DNA of 8,487 bases from a bacterium (GTDB lineage: Bacteria > Planctomycetota > UBA11346), in NCBI GenBank assembly GCA_020049615.1, contig JAIFKN010000153.1:1-8487 (forward strand), in the 5' to 3' direction. The notes beneath the pieces were generated by a model. The model saw only the letters and a list, made by a program, of their open reading frames with translations, searched no databases and had not been told where the DNA came from. Made by a program: the position numbers and the translations under genes. Below, in pieces: positions 7,801 to 8,487 of this stretch; the first letter of the stretch is position 1, and every line of letters begins with the position of its first letter.

Positions 7801-8487
7801 ACCTGTACGTCAATCCCACTCCGTCCAGCGCCGTCAGCGCGACCGCCGTCCTCGGCGCCATGGGGCTCAACCAGTTGCAGACGGTCGGCAACGGTACGGC
7901 CTACGTCGTGGACGAGTTCCGCGTCGGCCCGACCTGGGCCTCGGTTTCGCCGACGACGGCGGTGGCGGCAAGCGTGGCGGGGATCCGGATCTTCTACAAT
8001 CAATCAGCCTGGGACGGGAACAACGCCGCTGCCGAGGCGGCGGATGACGCGGCCATCGCCACCGACAAGGCGGCGCTGCTGCCGGGCCAGACCGCGACCT
8101 TCGCGAACTACTCGTCCTTCAACAAGGGCCTCAACGGCCTGATGGTCGATGTCGCCAATCTGTCTGGAACCCCGGTCGCCGGTGATTTCAGCTTCAAGGT
8201 CGGGAACACCAACACGCCAGCCACTTGGGCCACGACGAGCGCCCCGACCACCATCGCGGTGCGGGCCGGAGCCGGCGTCGGTGGCAGTTCCCGGATCACC
8301 CTGATCTGGGCCAACAACGCCATCGAGAAGACCTGGCTGCAGGTCACGGTCAAGGCCACGGCCAATACCGGCCTGCCAGCGGATCAGGTGTTCTACGTCG
8401 GCAACGCCATCGGCGAATGCGGCAACAGTGCGTCCAATGCCCAGGTCACGGCAGCCGACCAACTTGGAGCGCGAGCCAATCCGTTGA
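1887..8487 (+). CDS. Giant exported multimodular polysaccharide-acting protein (beta-helix plus esterase), 3'-partial
   Basis: An unbroken frame of 2200 codons with no stop before the window end. Domains by residue: signal peptide 1-24/25 (hydrophobic core VVALLALALPLQA, cut before ADYYV); right-handed beta-helix about 26-687, starting with the DUF1565-type 'YYVAPTGNDGNAGTLASPF' and ending 'GAPDIGAYE'; FnIII-like 707-790; CBM6-like 800-927 (GDWLRYDDINFG, IEIRLD); FnIII 931-1021; He_PIG 1027-1108; alpha/beta-hydrolase 1114-1350; linker to 1433; bacterial Ig-like 1434-1507; LamG-like 1527-1735 (GHWTFDE, GLIDEVRVY); He_PIG 1744-1827; second concanavalin-like 1833-2019; planctomycete-type C-terminal module from about 2030. 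Inferred role: extracellular or surface glycan degradation, with the CBM6 and LamG domains binding carbohydrate and the helix and esterase acting on the polymer backbone and its ester groups. The substrate cannot be read from the sequence. The preceding genes are separated by 207 nt, so co-regulation with them is not shown. The TGA in the last three bases is out of frame. Confidence 0.95.
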   Translation, partial: MNSSVRSYLPGVVALLALALPLQAADYYVAPTGNDGNAGTLASPFATIQRAATAVAAGGTVYIRAGTYREVVTPTSSGASGSPITYRNFQSEAVTISGADPLGSLAWTREGTTSIYSATVPAGLLNLGNQNQVFADGRPLVLARWPNLGADLDLTRPGLSRIITKAGQSGPASTLYTMTVTDPTLPSLDWTGALMGVSGALTSPWCAAKVISSSANTLTIQVRPSQDDPITLPVGETVTGAHDGSRYWLSGISAALDAAGEWHFNSANRVLRVWLPTGDSPASHSLEVRANRPWAFDLNQKSYITVSGLGFVATSLRTENFPVGNELNSAVYNPSAPRSRNVILQDLTFSQVFHADSADTDGGTFNPQDTYRFGATDSGVILAGKAHTMQRCVIDGSAGHGLVVLGDGHVIEDNVIRNTALLGLESSAITLGDLGLYSKRHSIRFNSLFNSGNYLIRFYAGQSCLIHHNDAWSGKNLVTDGGYIYTWGSNGSDGTNRTEVAYNRVHDGYAEGYGAQGIYLDEGGTSNYIVHHNLVWNLNSGITVNGIGGANIDIVHNTLACGIAGDTPMRVVKIDATGNAVRNNLVQSMIFQDEFGGDTPDPIFDKNLIGSTDALQIPTQTAPAFIISTNPLFTNPGVHDFSLQAGSPAVNAGSTTEVAVRVQADGSELATPATGTYSGAPDIGAYERGQPVWAAGTRISSLVTTANPTGLTASSSNTSTVVLNWTAPTPPPSGGMLIIERKVGEHFSEIGRVVPATTAFTETSLLPGTWSYRLRTTAGGTSNIATVSTLAAGRNASGPIRATSYNALNDIGSAMNIDTVNGIVANPSAGDWLRYDDINFGSIGSYISVTASYATDGISAIEIRLDDPNTGTLLTKMPLAGAGWSGTSSTASIAAASGAHALYVKFVIPDGQAFFFPCNLFSLTFNLIAAPVGPATCSATATSPSAITLTWSDSASNETGYRVERSADGLLYAQIADLAAGSTTYGDSGLTPATSYWYRVRAVNAGGYSAWSPVASAVTASGVATAPLITSAAPPGGAVGTAYSHTYTASGTTPITYAVTAGALPNGLTLTTAGVLSGTPTATGTFTGTVTATNSVSTANQAFSIAISASILPDSYASYFVNRDLGDATNSEFRIWIPGGLTTIRGLIVGIHGYGDNYLRYSTPFIQLPAMRELARKHGFAIVANTFAPQGYNPIGATGDAKVAELFAAIGQGGLAGVTGHPEIDNAPICIFGFSMGGNFTTRFNKAHPERLLGMVCANYFSDENATIPGGSPALNTPALIVVGELDEQTGNVFGEDNTVATNIARYRAARLNGARWALCLDRGVGHTYDDSIERLAAPFFDQVIALRYPVGANPATGPVTLTTLAESSGWLGNDATTASTMAQVAPWASYAATKNQASWLPNAYAARMWQASNTLTKDLRIQHELFRPFPPPFKNGETITVTADVSALANVTSVSFYDGDVLLGTDASAPYAYAWAGASAGPHAYYAKAVANGSDVISELGLITVRTINPAAPTQAAAGGVDLTTGLAGHWTFDETGGTAAADASGNSNTGTLVNATHVDGLLGQGLCPLVHNDGVGVTVPHAASLVAISQVTLSAWLRLGFPGADMNIISKTTKGSWESGVYYKFYIDYEGQRLVFTPSWGISSTELSVPLPPDFAGWHHYLATIHAGELRIYVDGNLLGSQAVTGSTMTGITTDPLVIGTSNNGGHLHGLIDEVRVYTVGLSPLQVQALVGLGLAGAVPTAPVITSAAPAGGTLSTAYSHTYTASGTAPISYSVTAGSLPAGLTLSSAGLISGTPTTTGTFTGTVTATNSVSTATQGFSIAIGATPTAYAYDGFAGGTVNNGGTGWTGTWSAGLAGGSSLTYGTLQTSGNAASVLDYGIGQSTRSITTNLTGTVWFSWIQDATATAGAANQIRFMNNGAVECMVGQHFDAATLKIYADGDGTVAANTAISTLGTTFLAVSVNQTTGAINLYVNPTPSSAVSATAVLGAMGLNQLQTVGNGTAYVVDEFRVGPTWASVSPTTAVAASVAGIRIFYNQSAWDGNNAAAEAADDAAIATDKAALLPGQTATFANYSSFNKGLNGLMVDVANLSGTPVAGDFSFKVGNTNTPATWATTSAPTTIAVRAGAGVGGSSRITLIWANNAIEKTWLQVTVKATANTGLPADQVFYVGNAIGECGNSASNAQVTAADQLGARANPL
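1962..3947 (+). other. Right-handed beta-helix domain (CAZyme-like)
   Basis: Encodes residues about 26-687 of the giant protein. After the 'YYVAPTGNDGNAGT' opening comes 'ATIQRAATAVAAGGTVYIRAGTYRE', here split as ATIQRAATAVAA and GGTVYIRAGTYRE, typical of parallel beta-helix enzymes. An inserted section carries 'VFADGRPLVLARWPN' and 'LDAAGEWHFNSANRVLRVWLP'. I recall equivalents of both (G.....ARWPN, LD.PGEW.FD) in beta-helix glycosidases such as GH141-type proteins. Helix turns follow, with repeated N/D-rich rungs ('IEDNVIRNTALLG', 'VAYNRVHDGYAEG', 'IVHHNLVWNLNSGI', 'IDIVHNTLACG'). Catalytic residues cannot be assigned by eye. A polysaccharide lyase or a non-catalytic helix remain possible. 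Confidence 0.75.
4965..5210 (+). repeat. He_PIG (putative Ig) copy 1 in the giant gene
   Basis: Encodes 'ITSAAPPGGAVGTAYSHTY', 'LPNGLTLTTAGVLSGTPT' and 'GTFTGTVTATNSVST', the standard putative-Ig (He_PIG) pattern. It lies directly before the esterase module. Positions 5133-5184 are identical to 7287-7338 in the second copy, and 5113-5184 differ at only two positions from 7267-7338. Confidence 0.85.
5226..5936 (+). other. Alpha/beta-hydrolase (esterase) module inside the giant protein
   Basis: Encodes residues 1114-1350 of the giant protein. Seen: an oxyanion-hole loop HGYGDN (residues 1152-1157) after strand 'GLIVGI', the nucleophile elbow GFSMGG with Ser1235 after 'APICIF', 'ALIVVGELDEQTG' with candidate acid Asp1287, and 'DRGVGHTYDD' with candidate base His1327. 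Order and spacing fit the esterase/PHB-depolymerase/dienelactone-hydrolase part of the fold. The expected reaction is hydrolysis of an ester, such as an acetyl or feruloyl group on a polysaccharide; the acyl group is not predictable here. All three triad residues are present, so an active enzyme is likely. Confidence 0.8.
7119..7367 (+). repeat. He_PIG (putative Ig) copy 2 in the giant gene
   Basis: Encodes 'ITSAAPAGGTLSTAYSHTY', 'LPAGLTLSSAGLISGTPT' and 'GTFTGTVTATNSVST'. It lies between the LamG-like and the second concanavalin-like domain. The offset from copy 1 is 2154 nt, exactly 718 codons. The 3' third of the two copies is nearly identical at the DNA level while the 5' part has drifted, also at silent sites, which suggests gene conversion or a partly homogenised duplication. 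Confidence 0.85.
7974..8487 (+). other. Planctomycete-type C-terminal module, truncated before its dockerin-like tail
   Basis: Encodes residues from about 2030. Signatures: 'IRIFYNQSAWDG', 'DDAAIATDKAALLPGQTATF', 'NYSSFNKGLNGLMVDV', 'VRAGAGVGGSSRITLIW', 'WLQVTVKA', 'VFYVGNAIGECGNS' and 'VTAADQLGARANPL'. From memory, this segment in planctomycete extracellular proteins is followed by 'N..API...(Y/F)DFNRDGRVNA.D.L.AR', a calcium-binding dockerin-like/EF-hand repeat used for attachment or folding. Here the window stops at the start of that tail. 'VTAADQLGAR' already looks like the first half-repeat. Confidence 0.65.

Noticed and set aside
7446..8462. Minus-strand open frames at 7446-8003 and 8004-8462
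   Set aside because: Antisense shadows of the C-terminal modules, with no domain, signal peptide or ribosome binding site to support them.
8485..8487. TGA at the very end taken as the stop of the giant gene
   Set aside because: It is one base out of the reading frame that carries all the domains. Accepting it would need a frameshift in the last codons, for which there is no sign.

Overview
The window is GC-rich DNA (well above 60% GC by eye) with three protein-coding regions, all on the plus strand. No RNA gene, CRISPR array or insertion sequence was seen. The best guess for the source is a planctomycete or close PVC relative. The basis is the C-terminal module of the largest gene, with its 'FYN..AWDG', 'NGLMVDV', 'GAGVGGSSRITLIW' and 'VFYVGNAIGE' signatures. 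I know this arrangement from planctomycete surface proteins, where it precedes a dockerin-like calcium-binding tail. This is family recognition from memory, not a search.

Region 1 (1-814): the 3' part of a gene for a secreted InlB-B/Listeria-Bacteroides repeat protein. About 80-residue units are repeated in tandem, and the protein ends in a Cys-containing Gly-rich motif, a hydrophobic segment and an Arg cluster. A 16-nt deletion in the second visible repeat puts the frame into a TGA at 318-320, but the downstream frame is intact to 814. It is either a recently broken gene, a variable gene caught in the off state, or an assembly error in repetitive DNA.

Region 2 (804-1679): a 291-residue exported protein with a small SH3/Sm-like beta domain and a probable outer-membrane beta-barrel ending in Tyr-Arg-Trp. 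Its ATG lies inside the end of the preceding gene, so the two are probably co-transcribed.

Region 3 (1680-1886): a 207-nt spacer with a cluster of GC-rich inverted repeats and no convincing promoter, ending in a purine-rich ribosome binding site.

Region 4 (1887 to beyond 8487): one uninterrupted reading frame, 2200 codons visible with no stop, for a giant exported multidomain protein. Order: signal peptide, right-handed beta-helix, FnIII-like, CBM6-like, FnIII, He_PIG (putative Ig), alpha/beta-hydrolase of esterase type with a visible Ser-Asp-His set, linker, bacterial Ig-like, LamG-like, second He_PIG, second concanavalin-like domain, and the planctomycete-type C-terminal module cut by the window edge. 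It looks like an extracellular or cell-surface polysaccharide-degrading protein that joins a beta-helix CAZyme-like domain and an esterase on one chain. The two He_PIG copies share a 52-nt perfectly identical stretch exactly 718 codons apart, so the esterase-to-LamG block is flanked by in-frame direct repeats.

Nothing here is a defence or mobile system that I can support. The most notable items are the giant two-enzyme architecture, the repeat-bounded cassette inside it, and the repeat-associated frameshift in region 1.
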